Position numbers and translations under genes: made by a program
Source: Trifolium pratense
Taxonomy: Eukaryota > Streptophyta > Magnoliopsida > Fabales > Fabaceae
NCBI RefSeq assembly: GCF_020283565.1
Contig: NC_060061.1
Coordinates: forward strand, 434,001 to 498,000
Direction of reading: 5' to 3'
DNA: 64,000 bases
The notes under the pieces: model-generated
What the model saw: only the letters and a program-made list of their open reading frames with translations
Databases searched by the model: none
Told to the model about the DNA's origin: nothing
Shown here: positions 34,116-44,047 of the stretch, piece after piece
Position numbering within the stretch: the stretch's first letter is position 1
Layout of the letters: each line of letters starts with the position of its first letter

Positions 34116-34628
34116 TGTTAAGGTGCTCGTCTGGGCATGCTGGTATGCTCATTCGAGCAAGTTGGTGTGCTAAGTTTTGCCTGTTTATTTTTATGCCTGT
34201 TTTGTATACTTATCATATTTTTGCATGTATGAATGCTGCGCTCGTTGTTATTTTGCCGGGGAGGTTTCCCCTGCTTGATATTGAGCATGTTTTATTGAGG
34301 GTAGTCTCCTCTGTTTTGACTTAAACAGTTTAGGGAACTGTATAAGCACTTAGAGTTGTTTCTAAGTTACGCGAATACAAGCACGCTAGTGTACCCTTCT
34401 TCGCAACCTGAACCTCCCATCGCGAGCTGGGTGCTAGGTCGTGGCACGGGGACGATGGGCTCGTTTCAAGAGTTATCCTCGTCTAGCAGGAGTTCCATTT
34501 CCCTTATGGTGAATTAGTTCCCCTGCTATGGTTTTAGATGAGCACGTGTGCCATGGTGCCCTCCGTTGTTTAAGGTGCTCGATTCGTTGTGTTCTGAAGT
34601 GCGAGCAGCCTTTTAGTGTGGCAATAAC
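34116..34628. other. spacer between antisense gene and pol
   Basis: GC-richer than host DNA; one more GCCGGGGAGG motif near 34256. No coding motif is seen. Confidence 0.5.
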
Positions 34629-37600
34629 TTAGCTGTAATATTGTTTCAATTTCTGGGCATTCCAAGGTCGAGGAAGTTTCTTTCCTCGAAGATCCTCGAG
34701 ATAGTATGCACCATTTTCTGTTTTGTCAATGACGCGGTATGGTCCTTCCCAATTGGGTGCAAGTTTGCCATCCTGGGAGTCTGCATTGCGTCTTAGGACG
34801 AGGCTGCCCACCTCGAATTCTCTTTTGATGACTTTGGTGTCATGACGGGCAGCTATTTTCTGTTTCAGGGTGGCCTCCTTTAAAGAAGCTCCTGTTCGAA
34901 TTTCTTCGACGAGGTCGAGCTCCTCTCGAAGTGCTTCATCGTTTTGCTCCTCGTCAAGAGGCTGCTCAGTCCGACGAGATGGTTCCCCAATCTCTACGGG
35001 GATAACTGCCTCCGTTCCATATACCATTCGGAAGGGGGTTTCTCCAGTTGTGGAGTGTGGGGTTGTTCGATAGGCCCAGAGTACATTGTCAAGCTCTTCG
35101 ACCCATTTCTTTTTGTTTTGGTCAAGTCTTCTTCGGAACCCTCTCAGGATCACTCTGTTGGCTGCTTCAGCTTGCCCGTTGGTTTGGGGGTGCTCTACCG
35201 ATGTGAAGTGCTGCTTGGTGCCCAGGGCAACAAGGAATGCTTGAAAATCTTTGTCTGTAAACTGTGTTCCGTTGTCTGTGACTACCACCTGTGGTATTCC
35301 GAATCTAGCTAGCACATTTCTTTTGAAGAAGCGCAGGACTCTGAGTGATGTGATGTCGGAGAGGGGTTCGGCTTCCACCCACTTCGTGAAGTAGTCCACT
35401 ACTACTATTAGGTAGCGATTTTGATAAAGTCCTTTGGTAAAAGGACCAAGTAAGTCCATGCCCCACCAGGCGAAGGGCCAGGGGGAAGACAAAGATTTTA
35501 GTTCTTGAGGGGGAGCTAAGTGCATATCCCCATGCCTTTGGCATTTGTCACATTTTTTTACGTGGTCTTTGGCGTCCTGTTGCATAGTAGGCCAATAGTA
35601 CCCTGCTCGTAGAGCTTTCCTGGCAAGTGACCTTCCTCCCAGGTGCTGGGCGTTAATGCCCTCATGGACTTCGCGCAGGATGTAATCTGCTGTGTCCTCG
35701 TCCACACATTTTAGGAGAGGAATGGAAAATCCTCTCCTGTATAATTTTCCATCAAGGATGACATAGGAGCAGGCTCTTCGTCTGACTATAGCTGCTTGTT
35801 TCTGGTCGTCAGGGAGAGTTCCGTGCTCGAGGAAGTTGTATACTGGAGTCATCCAGCAGTCTTTGTCGCCAATGACGTTTATGTCCACAACCTTGCTTGG
35901 TTTTTCTATGCTTGGACGAGGGAGTATCTCTTGGATGACCGATTTATTTCCGCCCTTTCTTTTTGTGCTTGCCAGCTTGGACAGGATATCTGCCCTTTTG
36001 TTATGCTCGCGGGGAACATGTAATATTTCAACAGAGTTGAACTTGGTGATTTTTTCCTTTACTAGCACTAGGTATTCAGAGAGGTTATCATTCTTGGTCT
36101 GATACTCTCCTAGCACCTGTGAGGCGACCAGTTGTGAATCTGTGTAGATTTTTATCTCCTTGGCCTGCAGGTCCTCGGTCAAACGTAGTCCAGCGAGGAA
36201 TGCTTCATATTCTGCTTGGTTGTTTGAAGTTGGGAAGGATAGTGCTAGGGATACCTCGATTAGTAAGCCATTCTCATTTTCAAGAATGATACCTGCACCT
36301 GCTCCTGTGGCGCTTGATGCTCCATCCACAAAGATTGTCCATTTATCTGCTCCGTCCACTGTAGGGGAGGAGCTCGTCATCTCTGCGACGAAGTCAGCTA
36401 GGACTTGGGCTTTTAGAGCTTTTCTGCTTTCGTAACGAATGTCGAATTCTGAGAGTTCGAGGGACCATTTGAGCATCCTGCCCGCCATATCTGGTCGGCC
36501 AAGTAGGGACTTGATTGGTTGGTCTGTTCGGACCACAATTGTATGGGCCAAGAAATAATGTCTTAGTCTCCTCGCAGCATACACTAGTGCAAGGGCTATT
36601 TTTTCAATTTGTTGGTATCTTAGTTCAGGACCCTGCAAGGCTTTACTCGTAAAGTATACTGGTTTCTGCCCTTCGTTTGTCTCACGAATAAGAGCTGCAC
36701 TTACAGCCTCTGAGGCGACGGAAAGGTACAGGTATAATACCTCCTCGTCACTTGGTCGTGAGAGGACAGGTGGCTCTGATAAGGCCTTTTTCAGATGTTG
36801 GAGAGCTTGCTCGCATTCATCTGTCCATTCGAAGACTGCTTCTTTCTTTAGTAGTTTGAAAAAGGGGAGTGCGTGTTGTGCTGATTTGGATACAAATCTG
36901 GAAAGCGATGTTAGCATTCCATTAAGAGTTTGTATGGACTTCTTATCGCTCGGAGTAGGGAGCTCGGCAAAAGCTCTGCACTTGTCAGGGTTGGCTTCAA
37001 TTCCTCGCTCGGTTAGGTAAAATCCCAGGAATTTACCTGCTCGGACCCTGAAGGTGCACTTCTCTGGGTTGAATCTCATGTTGTATTTCCTGGCCTGCTC
37101 GAACACCTTTCGAAGGTGCACGACATGGTCGAGTTCCTCGGGGGATTTTACGATCATGTCATCCATGTATACCTCGAGCATGTCTCCTATTTGTCCTCGG
37201 AAGACTTTGTTCATCATTCGCTGGTATGTAGCTCCTGCATTTTTGAGACCGAAGGGCATTACGTTGTAGTAATAGTTGCCCGACTCGGTCATGAAAGCTG
37301 TTTTTTCTCTATCTGCTACTGCCATTGGAATTTGGTTATAACCTGAATAAGCATCCATAAAAGACAATAATTTAAAGCCAGAAGAATTATCAACCAGTCT
37401 ATCAATGCAAGGTAAGGGATAAGAGTCTTTAGGGCAAGCCCTGTTAAGATCGGTATAGTCGCAACACATCCTCCACTTTCCATTAGATTTTTTGACGAGT
37501 ACAACGTTGGACAGCCAGGTTGTATACCTGGCCTCCGAAATAAAATTTGCCTCTAGGAGGTCTTTTACACATTTTTCTGCAGCCTCCGATTTCTCAGGAG

Positions 37601-38141
37601 ACTGCCTACGCCTACGTTGTACAATGGGAAGTGCAGTGGGATCAATAGTCAGTTGGTGACATGCTATGTTGGGGTCCAAGCCGGGCATCTCGGAGGCGTG
37701 CCAGGCGAATAGATCAGCATTTTCCTTCAAGCAGGCTTCAAGTTGCTTCCTAGCAAGCTCGGGGAGCCCGGTCCCAATCTTCACTGCCCTGCTCGGGTCT
37801 TCTCCGAAGGGCATCAGCTCGAACTCGCCGTCTGGAACTGGACGACGGTGCTCTTGGCTTGCCTCGTCGTCTTCCTTCTTCTCCTTGCGGAGCTTCTTCT
37901 CATCTTTGTTTTCCTGTTTGGAAAAGCGGCTGTCGAGGTCAATGGAGCTGATTTCTGGCAAGGGCAGGGAAGTTGTTGCCTTGGACTTCTTTGACTCGGG
38001 GAGTTGCCCGATATACTCATTTCCTTTGGAGGATGCATTGAAGACTCTCCTTACAGCTTCAATGTCTCCATGCAGTGTCGCAACTTGGCCTTTATGAGTA
38101 TAGTACTTCATTTTGAGGTGGGCGGTTGAAGGGACAGCCAT
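34629..38141 (-). CDS. Tat element pol: RT, RNase H, second RNase H, integrase
   Basis: A 1170-codon frame. Reverse transcriptase at about residues 200-380 (DYTDLNRACPKDSYPLP; catalytic YMDD at about 324-327). First RNase H at about 440-545. Second, archaeal-type RNase H at about 598-730 (FVDGASS, NQAEYEA, YTDSQLV, NKRADILSKLA). Integrase with HHCC zinc finger (H-x6-H ... C-x2-C, about 825-866) and the triad Asp 895, Asp 955, Glu 991 (approximate). It copies and integrates element RNA. Catalytic residues are all present. The first ATG (38139-38141) shares its A with the gag-protease stop (TAATG), but the frame is open further upstream. So the true junction was probably a fused polyprotein now split by a frameshift near 38180-38190. 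Confidence 0.93.
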   Translation of the reverse strand: MAVPSTAHLKMKYYTHKGQVATLHGDIEAVRRVFNASSKGNEYIGQLPESKKSKATTSLPLPEISSIDLDSRFSKQENKDEKKLRKEKKEDDEASQEHRRPVPDGEFELMPFGEDPSRAVKIGTGLPELARKQLEACLKENADLFAWHASEMPGLDPNIACHQLTIDPTALPIVQRRRRQSPEKSEAAEKCVKDLLEANFISEARYTTWLSNVVLVKKSNGKWRMCCDYTDLNRACPKDSYPLPCIDRLVDNSSGFKLLSFMDAYSGYNQIPMAVADREKTAFMTESGNYYYNVMPFGLKNAGATYQRMMNKVFRGQIGDMLEVYMDDMIVKSPEELDHVVHLRKVFEQARKYNMRFNPEKCTFRVRAGKFLGFYLTERGIEANPDKCRAFAELPTPSDKKSIQTLNGMLTSLSRFVSKSAQHALPFFKLLKKEAVFEWTDECEQALQHLKKALSEPPVLSRPSDEEVLYLYLSVASEAVSAALIRETNEGQKPVYFTSKALQGPELRYQQIEKIALALVYAARRLRHYFLAHTIVVRTDQPIKSLLGRPDMAGRMLKWSLELSEFDIRYESRKALKAQVLADFVAEMTSSSPTVDGADKWTIFVDGASSATGAGAGIILENENGLLIEVSLALSFPTSNNQAEYEAFLAGLRLTEDLQAKEIKIYTDSQLVASQVLGEYQTKNDNLSEYLVLVKEKITKFNSVEILHVPREHNKRADILSKLASTKRKGGNKSVIQEILPRPSIEKPSKVVDINVIGDKDCWMTPVYNFLEHGTLPDDQKQAAIVRRRACSYVILDGKLYRRGFSIPLLKCVDEDTADYILREVHEGINAQHLGGRSLARKALRAGYYWPTMQQDAKDHVKKCDKCQRHGDMHLAPPQELKSLSSPWPFAWWGMDLLGPFTKGLYQNRYLIVVVDYFTKWVEAEPLSDITSLRVLRFFKRNVLARFGIPQVVVTDNGTQFTDKDFQAFLVALGTKQHFTSVEHPQTNGQAEAANRVILRGFRRRLDQNKKKWVEELDNVLWAYRTTPHSTTGETPFRMVYGTEAVIPVEIGEPSRRTEQPLDEEQNDEALREELDLVEEIRTGASLKEATLKQKIAARHDTKVIKREFEVGSLVLRRNADSQDGKLAPNWEGPYRVIDKTENGAYYLEDLRGKKLPRPWNAQKLKQYYS

Positions 38142-40453
38142 TAAGTCAGCAATAGCTGTTCGGCCCAGGATGCACTGGTAGAGAGAGAAGGGCAGTCTAC
38201 TACCAGGAATTTCACTTTGATAGTTTTTGCAGTTTCTTCAGAGCCAACGGTGACTAGCAGGTCTACATAGCCCCATGGCTTAGTTGTTGCTCCATTAAAT
38301 CCGGAGAGATCAGATCCAAAATAAGGAGTGAGGTAGGTTTCATCTAGTTGCAGAGTCTTGAAAAGTTGGGAATACATGATATCACAGGAGCTTCCTTGGT
38401 CGACCAGTACCCTGCGGACGTCCATGTTTGCCATGTCTACTCTGATGAGCAGGGGTATCTGGGAGTTTGCAGTTCCACCGGGCAGCTCTTCCATGTAGAA
38501 GGCTAAGGGCTTTGATTGCCCTTTCGGTTTATCTAGAGTTGCGCTCAGGTTGGAGGAGCCATCTATCAATTCTTCAAATTTTCTCTTGATGGACCCCACA
38601 GTCTGTTTGTCAAAACCTCCACCAGAGATAACCATAGCGTGGGCAAGTGCGTCCCATTTGCTCAGCGTGGGGGCAACATAGGTGTCGTCCAAGTAGTCAG
38701 GGACAAAGAAGTCTTCAGTTCTGGAGATGGCAAGGGCAACTGGTTTGTGCCCGGATCTTTCTGGTGCAGCTTCTTCAGTGTTGCCGGTCTCAGCAGCTTC
38801 TGCCCGGGGAGCATTGCCCCTCTTCACGTATTGTTTGATTTGCCCATTTCTAATCAGAATTTCAATGGCGTCTTTTAGTTGTATGCAATCGTCAGTCAGA
38901 TGGCCGTAACCTTTGTGGTACTTGCAGTACCTGCTCTTGTCTTGGCCAGGCTTTGTGGGTTGTTGTCTTGGAAATTTAATTCCTGCTTTAGTGAACTCAG
39001 CTGAGTTGCACTCTTTCCAAATTTCTTCCCGATTTTTATTAAGGGGAGTATAGTTGCTGAATGTGCTGGGAGGTCCACGGGGCTCTCTTGGCCTTTCGCC
39101 TCTTCGTCTTCCTCCTCCCCGGCTGGACTGTTCAGCATTTGAATGAGGAGCAGGCTGACTGTTTCCTGCTCGCCCATATCGGGCAGCATCTGCAGCTTGT
39201 TGCTCTTCATACTGGATGTAGGGTTGAGATTTGAGAAGGAGGTCGCCAAAGGTGCGCGGTTTTTCGATGCCAACGGCTTTTGCAAAGTCAGAATTTGGCC
39301 TAAGGCCCCTTTGGAGCAGGTATTTCTTCATATCATCAGTTGTTTCTACCTGGACGGCTTCTTTGTTGAACCTCTCTATGAAACTGCGGAGAGATTCATT
39401 ATCAGCTTGGAAGATGGCGTCCAGGACTGCTTCGGTCTTTGGTTGCTTGCGGGAGGCAGTGAAGTGCCTACGGAATTGGTCGGACAGATCCATCCATGAG
39501 GTTATGGAGCGAGGAGCTAGGCTGTGGTACCAAGCCATAGCTCCCTTTCTCAGAGTAGTTGGAAATATTCTGCATCTAATTGCTCCACTGACCCTCAAGA
39601 AGTTCAGGGTAGCATTGACTGATGCGATGTGTTCATCTGGGTCAGTAAGTCCATCGTAAGCTGGGAGAGGAGGTGGTCGTTCACATCCCTTTGGAACGGG
39701 TGCTTGAAGTATGTCGTGAGATAAAGGGCAGCGGGGATCATCCTCGTCACTCTCATGTGAGTTTAGGGGAGGTGAGGCCTCACGATCAGGAGTTGGGCTC
39801 CTGGAGAATTGGTCAGTGTGATGGCTGCGGCTTACTGGCTGCCCTTGTTTGGTCATCAAGCTGAGTCCCTGGGGAGAATGACGACGAGGAGGTGTTCGGT
39901 CCACAATTTTTCCTTTCTTCACATTCGGAGAAGATATACCCTCGCGGGGAGGGGAGACATGGTCTCTTTTCCTGCCAGGTTGCTCGATCCTCTCAAGGGC
40001 AGGTCGTCGTTGTCTGACAGTTTCCTGACGAGGAGGGGATGGAGAAGTAGGAGCTCTCCTCGGGGGAGAGTTATTCCTTGAGAATCGCTGGTTCCTTTCC
40101 AAGCGATCAAGTCTCATATTCTGCTCGTCCATTCGGCGATTCTGGCCCTGGAGAGCTTCGGTGGTTTGCTTTAGGGCAGCTATGAGTGCTGCTAGTTCAG
40201 CATTGGTAACTGAAGCAGTGGACAAGTCGGTTTCTGCTGATCTGCCCTGCTCGGACTGAGGGCGCTTCCCTGCCTGCTTCTCAGTCAAGACGACCAGGTC
40301 GCCGTCCTCAGAAGTCCAGGAAGTTTCCTGCCCGTCTCTAGGGTCAGACTCGGGGAGGGCCTGGAGGTCAGTGATGAGAACAGGAGGCAGACGGGGAGAA
40401 GAAGGAGGAGCAGCGTCCTCAACGTCATTGTTGAAATGAGATGCACTGGCCAT
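38141..40453 (-). CDS. Tat element gag-protease
   Basis: A 770-codon frame. Polar N terminus with a coiled-coil-like stretch at about 85-125, then a Pro/Arg-rich linker. The retroviral-type Gag core has MAWYHSLAPRSITSWMDL and DQFRRHFTASR. A zinc-knuckle-like region reads CKYHKGYGHLTDDC (Cys-x3-His-x4-His-x4-Cys). An aspartic protease at about 680-750 is centred on VLVDQGSSCDIMY, with Asp-Gln-Gly instead of the usual Asp-Thr/Ser-Gly; this variant is common in plant Tat elements to my knowledge. Near the end, a GA run on the plus strand (38181-38188) carries what looks like two extra bases. The last about 15 residues are therefore off-frame and the ORF stops before pol. Confidence 0.92.
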   Translation of the reverse strand: MASASHFNNDVEDAAPPSSPRLPPVLITDLQALPESDPRDGQETSWTSEDGDLVVLTEKQAGKRPQSEQGRSAETDLSTASVTNAELAALIAALKQTTEALQGQNRRMDEQNMRLDRLERNQRFSRNNSPPRRAPTSPSPPRQETVRQRRPALERIEQPGRKRDHVSPPREGISSPNVKKGKIVDRTPPRRHSPQGLSLMTKQGQPVSRSHHTDQFSRSPTPDREASPPLNSHESDEDDPRCPLSHDILQAPVPKGCERPPPLPAYDGLTDPDEHIASVNATLNFLRVSGAIRCRIFPTTLRKGAMAWYHSLAPRSITSWMDLSDQFRRHFTASRKQPKTEAVLDAIFQADNESLRSFIERFNKEAVQVETTDDMKKYLLQRGLRPNSDFAKAVGIEKPRTFGDLLLKSQPYIQYEEQQAADAARYGRAGNSQPAPHSNAEQSSRGGGRRRGERPREPRGPPSTFSNYTPLNKNREEIWKECNSAEFTKAGIKFPRQQPTKPGQDKSRYCKYHKGYGHLTDDCIQLKDAIEILIRNGQIKQYVKRGNAPRAEAAETGNTEEAAPERSGHKPVALAISRTEDFFVPDYLDDTYVAPTLSKWDALAHAMVISGGGFDKQTVGSIKRKFEELIDGSSNLSATLDKPKGQSKPLAFYMEELPGGTANSQIPLLIRVDMANMDVRRVLVDQGSSCDIMYSQLFKTLQLDETYLTPYFGSDLSGFNGATTKPWGYVDLLVTVGSEETAKTIKVKFLVVDCPSLSTSASWAEQLLLT

Positions 40454-40542
40454 GATGAAAAAGTGATTGATTGGTTTTGTTCTTTGGTTTACTTGCTCGA
40501 AACAAAGAAGGGGAGAACTCAGATCCCCACAGTCGGCGCCAC
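40454..40542 (-). other. leader and primer-binding site of the Tat element
   Basis: Primer site TGGCGCCGACTGTGGGGA at 40524-40541, one base from the LTR. The priming tRNA was not assigned; it should have a G discriminator. Confidence 0.8.
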
Positions 40543-40996
40543 TGATCTTAACTGTTGATCAGAACAGGTAGAAGGCCAGCTGGAAGTCCGTTGAGCAGGT
40601 GGTAGGCAGCAAGTCCGAGCAGATGATCCACGGAGGGGGGGTTGTACCTGCAGGTGCTCCGATGCCTAAGTCAGTAAGGGTAGAGAGCAAAAGAGATACT
40701 AGAGAGAAGTTAGAGTGAGAGAGTAATTGCAATAATGAATAGTGTCTACCTTGCTCTCCCAAGAGGGAGAGTATTTATAGCCCCCAGCTCTGGGCCAAAG
40801 GTCCTCTTAGTGGGCTGGTCTAGCCAAGGCCCATTAAGAGGGACTGCCAAGATATTACCCTTAGATAGTGGGTAGAGTAGTAATTTTACCCTATCTTGGT
40901 GGAGAGGTTGTGCCATGCTGACATGGAGGTGGTTTGGGCAAGCCATGTGGACTTTGTGAGGGTCTAGGTGGACTAGCATTAGTCTAGTCCAGAACA
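40543..40996 (-). repeat. 5' LTR of the Tat element
   Basis: 454 bp. The TATA box CTATAAATAC (minus strand, 40771-40780) would start the genomic transcript around 40745. Confidence 0.95.
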
Positions 40997-41019
40997 TAAA
41001 CCACCTAGAATGGACTTTG

Positions 41020-41498
41020 TGATTCTACTTGAAGCTAGAAATCGTAGCTTCTGATTCTAGAATTGATTTTACACTCAAATTTTTTGTTCAACTCACTTTT
41101 TCATGAATATATCCAAACATAAACCACTTCAGCTTAAAATCAATTTTGGCCAGAATCAATTTTACAGAATCAATTCTGCCAAAATCAATTCTCTCCGCCG
41201 CAGAACCAAACACACGGTTAATAGGCCTCATGCTTAGGGTTTGTTTTGTGGACCATCATGCAATTTATATATGAGCAGGCATACAAAAACTAAAATTCCT
41301 TGGACCATTCCGACTCTAATTGACACATCTTCTTGTAATCGAATCATCCTCAGCCAAACTCAAGATACATGACTTGAACTATATCGTAATATAAATAGGT
41401 CTAGAAGGGCTAGACCTTAACCATAGTTGAATTGAAAGTTTATATCATATAAATCATCCATAGAAAAATTTAGAAAAATTGAAAATCATTTGATATGT
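41020..41498 (+). repeat. 479-bp flank of the Tat element (copy 2, unoccupied site)
   Basis: Repeats 29394-29872 without indels and then continues straight across the insertion point (GATATGT/TATTGAG), so it represents the empty site. Separated from the 5' LTR by about 23 bp of filler. Confidence 0.96.
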
Positions 41499-41625
41499 TA
41501 TTGAGACACATCAAGATTAACGGTTTATTAAATAACGTAAATCTTGATAAGTCTCAATAACATATCAAATGATTTTCAAAAAAATCTATGGATGATCTAT
41601 AAGATATAAACTTTCAATCCAATAA
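41429..41625. mobile_element. foldback MITE-like element
   Basis: Two arms of about 95 bp are near-perfect inverted repeats (GATATGTTATTGAGAC... and ...GTCTCAATAACATATC) around a palindromic centre GTTTATTAAATAAC. A smaller stem CTACGGTGGA/TCCACCGTAG follows at about 41657-41699. A diverged relative lies at 63380-63625. Confidence 0.8.
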
Positions 41626-41699
41626 TAAATTTTGTAAAATTCAATTTCGGTAGATCACTTGTCTACGGTGGACCACTTGTAAAGGTAATCCACCGTAGC

Positions 41700-42322
41700 A
41701 TTAGTCTCGTTATGAGTAATAATATTTGTATGACCAAATTGTGACAACTTGTTTTTCCAATTAGTTTGAGAGAGAAACAATAAGAAAAGAGAGTAAAAAA
41801 AAAACACAATGAAAGCATGAGAGTGTCCTAAAAATTATCCTAAATCAATCGTACAAATATCATTTATCTTTTGCTATTCACATATGTTAACATCAATCTA
41901 TGAGACTTAAATTCGACTAATTCAATTGATCGAGCCCAATCTAAAGTTTGAGTTCACTCATTTAATTAAACAAACGAGTTTAACTGAGCATTTATCATGT
42001 CAATCCATATAGTAGTACTCAATTTTAAATAAGCCATATGGTAGTAGTAATTAGTAACAAATACTAGTAGATCAGTTCATTTATGCTTGTTTACAGTAAA
42101 ACATTGATTTCATTAATTTCATTAATTAAACCAATCAACATTACACTTAAAATGACCTGAAGCAAAAGAGGCATTCTCCCACCCACAACCTGTGTTATTT
42201 AAACACAAATTTGGTAACACGTATTTGATAACGTATAAATACAAGAGAAAATAAGTGTGTACGCAAATCTATAAAAAATATTATATTATTTTAAAAATAA
42301 AAAGGTGTATATTTATTGGGTC
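41700..42322. other. AT-rich spacer, no gene
   Basis: No coding or RNA gene signal was seen. Confidence 0.5.
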
Positions 42323-42497
42323 ATGCTAAACAGTGTCCCGGGGCACTAGTTAAGCATACTAAAAAAAAAAAAAAGAATAAAATTAATGATGAGAGATAAT
42401 AACTTTTTACATCTTTAAGGTATTGAATTCACAATTTCCAAGATAAAATTTCCATTTTGATATCCTTAACCAGTGCCCCGAGGGCACTGTTTAGCAT
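42323..42497. mobile_element. MITE with ATGCTAAACAGTG terminal inverted repeats
   Basis: The left end ATGCTAAACAGTGTCCCGGG and the right end (reverse complement ATGCTAAACAGTGCCCTCGG) form a terminal repeat of about 32 bp, with CACTAGTTAAG / CACTGGTTAAG at the inner edge. Confidence 0.8.
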
Positions 42498-42735
42498 TTT
42501 CCATATTTATTTAGTTTGTGTCTCGAATTTGTGTTGATATATCATTTCTCTTCTTCCACCATATAGTATACATAGATGCCAACATGCAACCTGACAAATT
42601 GTTTCACACGAAATCATAGTACAAGTTATATAAAAGCCAAAGTCTTTAACTCCTAATCAGTTACAATTCATTTTTTATTTTTTTTATATCATAGAGGGAC
42701 CAAGCCTAAGTCCAAAATAAAATATTACAATGAAA

Positions 42736-43610
42736 TCAAACGGGGAGTACTAAGCCCCATAACATCAGCAAAAAATCTCTAATATTACTTGGACAAGTCT
42801 CAAAAAAGACGATGTTGCAATCTAGCGTGCAACTCATACTTGCCAATGCATGCATGCGTGCATTTGTTTGTTTCGCGATACGTATGGAAAATCTTAACTT
42901 CCCATCTCCATACAAAAATATTTTGATGCTTTTAATCAATGAAAATTCCATAGAGCTACTACTCACACCATTGATGATCATCTTCACTACTGAACTTAAC
43001 TCAACATTAACTTCAATCTTCCGAAATCCCCTCCTCTCTGCAAGCTTCAACCCTTCTAACACACCCCACAACTCAGCTATAAGAGCACTTTCAATACCAA
43101 CAAATTTAGCAAAACCACCACACCAACTTTTTCGATGGTCCCTAATGATACCACCCCTTCCTCGCCTTTGCTAGCCATCCATAGTGACAGTTTTGCTTTC
43201 CATACAAGCTTTATAATACTCGCTGCTACGCTGCAAATAATCACAACTGCTTTTTCAGGCCAACTATACTCATCAACATGCAACTCTTTATTACGCCACG
43301 ACCACACAATGACAAGCCATCGCCCAAAAATCCTCCCACCGTATACCATTAATCCGAGACAAATCACCTGTCAAATTATAGTGCAACCAGTCCTCAAGAT
43401 CTCCCCCAAAGAAAAGACCACGAGCCTCATAATGAACCACACTCAACCACATGTTTCTCACAACTGTGCAGTCCCTTAAAGCATGTAAGCAAGTCTCTTC
43501 AACATTATCACAAAAGCTACACATAGCATGACACAGTCCCATTCTTGCCATTATACTATTGGTTAATAATGTATCATGGCAATTTTCACATATACACAAT
43601 TCATTCCTGA
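42736..43610 (-). pseudogene. LINE C-terminal remnant (zinc-binding RT and RNase H domains)
   Basis: Three broken frames in order. The first has CHDTLLTNSIMARMGL then MCSFCDNVEETCLHALRDC, the zinc-binding domain found in plant non-LTR reverse transcriptases. The second is a linker with WEDFWAMACHCVVV and WRNKELH. The third is an RNase H-like stretch, WGVLEGLKLAERRGFRKIEV, in which a usual Asp appears as Glu. At least two frameshifts; the 5' part is missing. Confidence 0.82.
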
Positions 43611-44047
43611 TTGTACAAATAATATGTATCCAATCGTTTACATGGTGGCTGGTTTGAAGGAGCTTTCAAATACTCTTGTATTGATGGTGGCTCTAGAGGC
43701 GGTCGTTTCTCATGACAACAATGATATGAGCAGCAAACTTGTCAAGATAAGTTATATTTAAAGGTTGCATTGAGAGGTTTAATTCAATTGAAGTTAAGGT
43801 TGCATTGAGAGGTTTAATTCAATTGAGGTCTAATATTCTTAATTCATCACAGCAAAAATACATTGTATGTTGCAAATATATGATGTCTCTTACACTTTTA
43901 TGTATTTGTTTACAGTTGATCCTAAGAACAACTTGATCAAAAAGGGCCTTCAACCATATGTACATAGATCCAATGGCTGAGACTAACTAAGTTCATTACA
44001 AAACAACACTTAACCCCTACCTAACATTTAGAACTATCATACCAACT
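43611..44047. other. 3' flank of cyclin gene D, no gene
   Basis: 'GGTTGCATTGAGAGGTTTAATTCAATTGA' is repeated in tandem near 43760 and 43797. The last 250 bp share 'AACAACTTGATCAAAAAGGGC' with the flanks of gene E and the relics. Confidence 0.6.

Larger units (their letters stand above)
29873..40996 (-). mobile_element. Tat-lineage Ty3/gypsy retrotransposon with antisense gene
   Basis: 11,124 bp. 454-bp LTRs at 29873-30326 and 40543-40996 with one difference by eye. Order on the minus strand: 5' LTR, primer site TGGCGCCGACTGTGGGGA (40524-40541), gag-protease, pol (RT, RNase H, second RNase H, integrase), a long spacer with an opposite-strand gene, purine tract GGGGGGCTCC (30327-30336), 3' LTR. 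The second, archaeal-type RNase H and the antisense ORF between pol and the 3' LTR are hallmarks of the Tat clade. The element is young but gag-pro and pol are out of frame. It lacks matching target copies: the left flank is TATGT, the right flank TAAAC. See the duplicated 479-bp flank. Confidence 0.96.
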
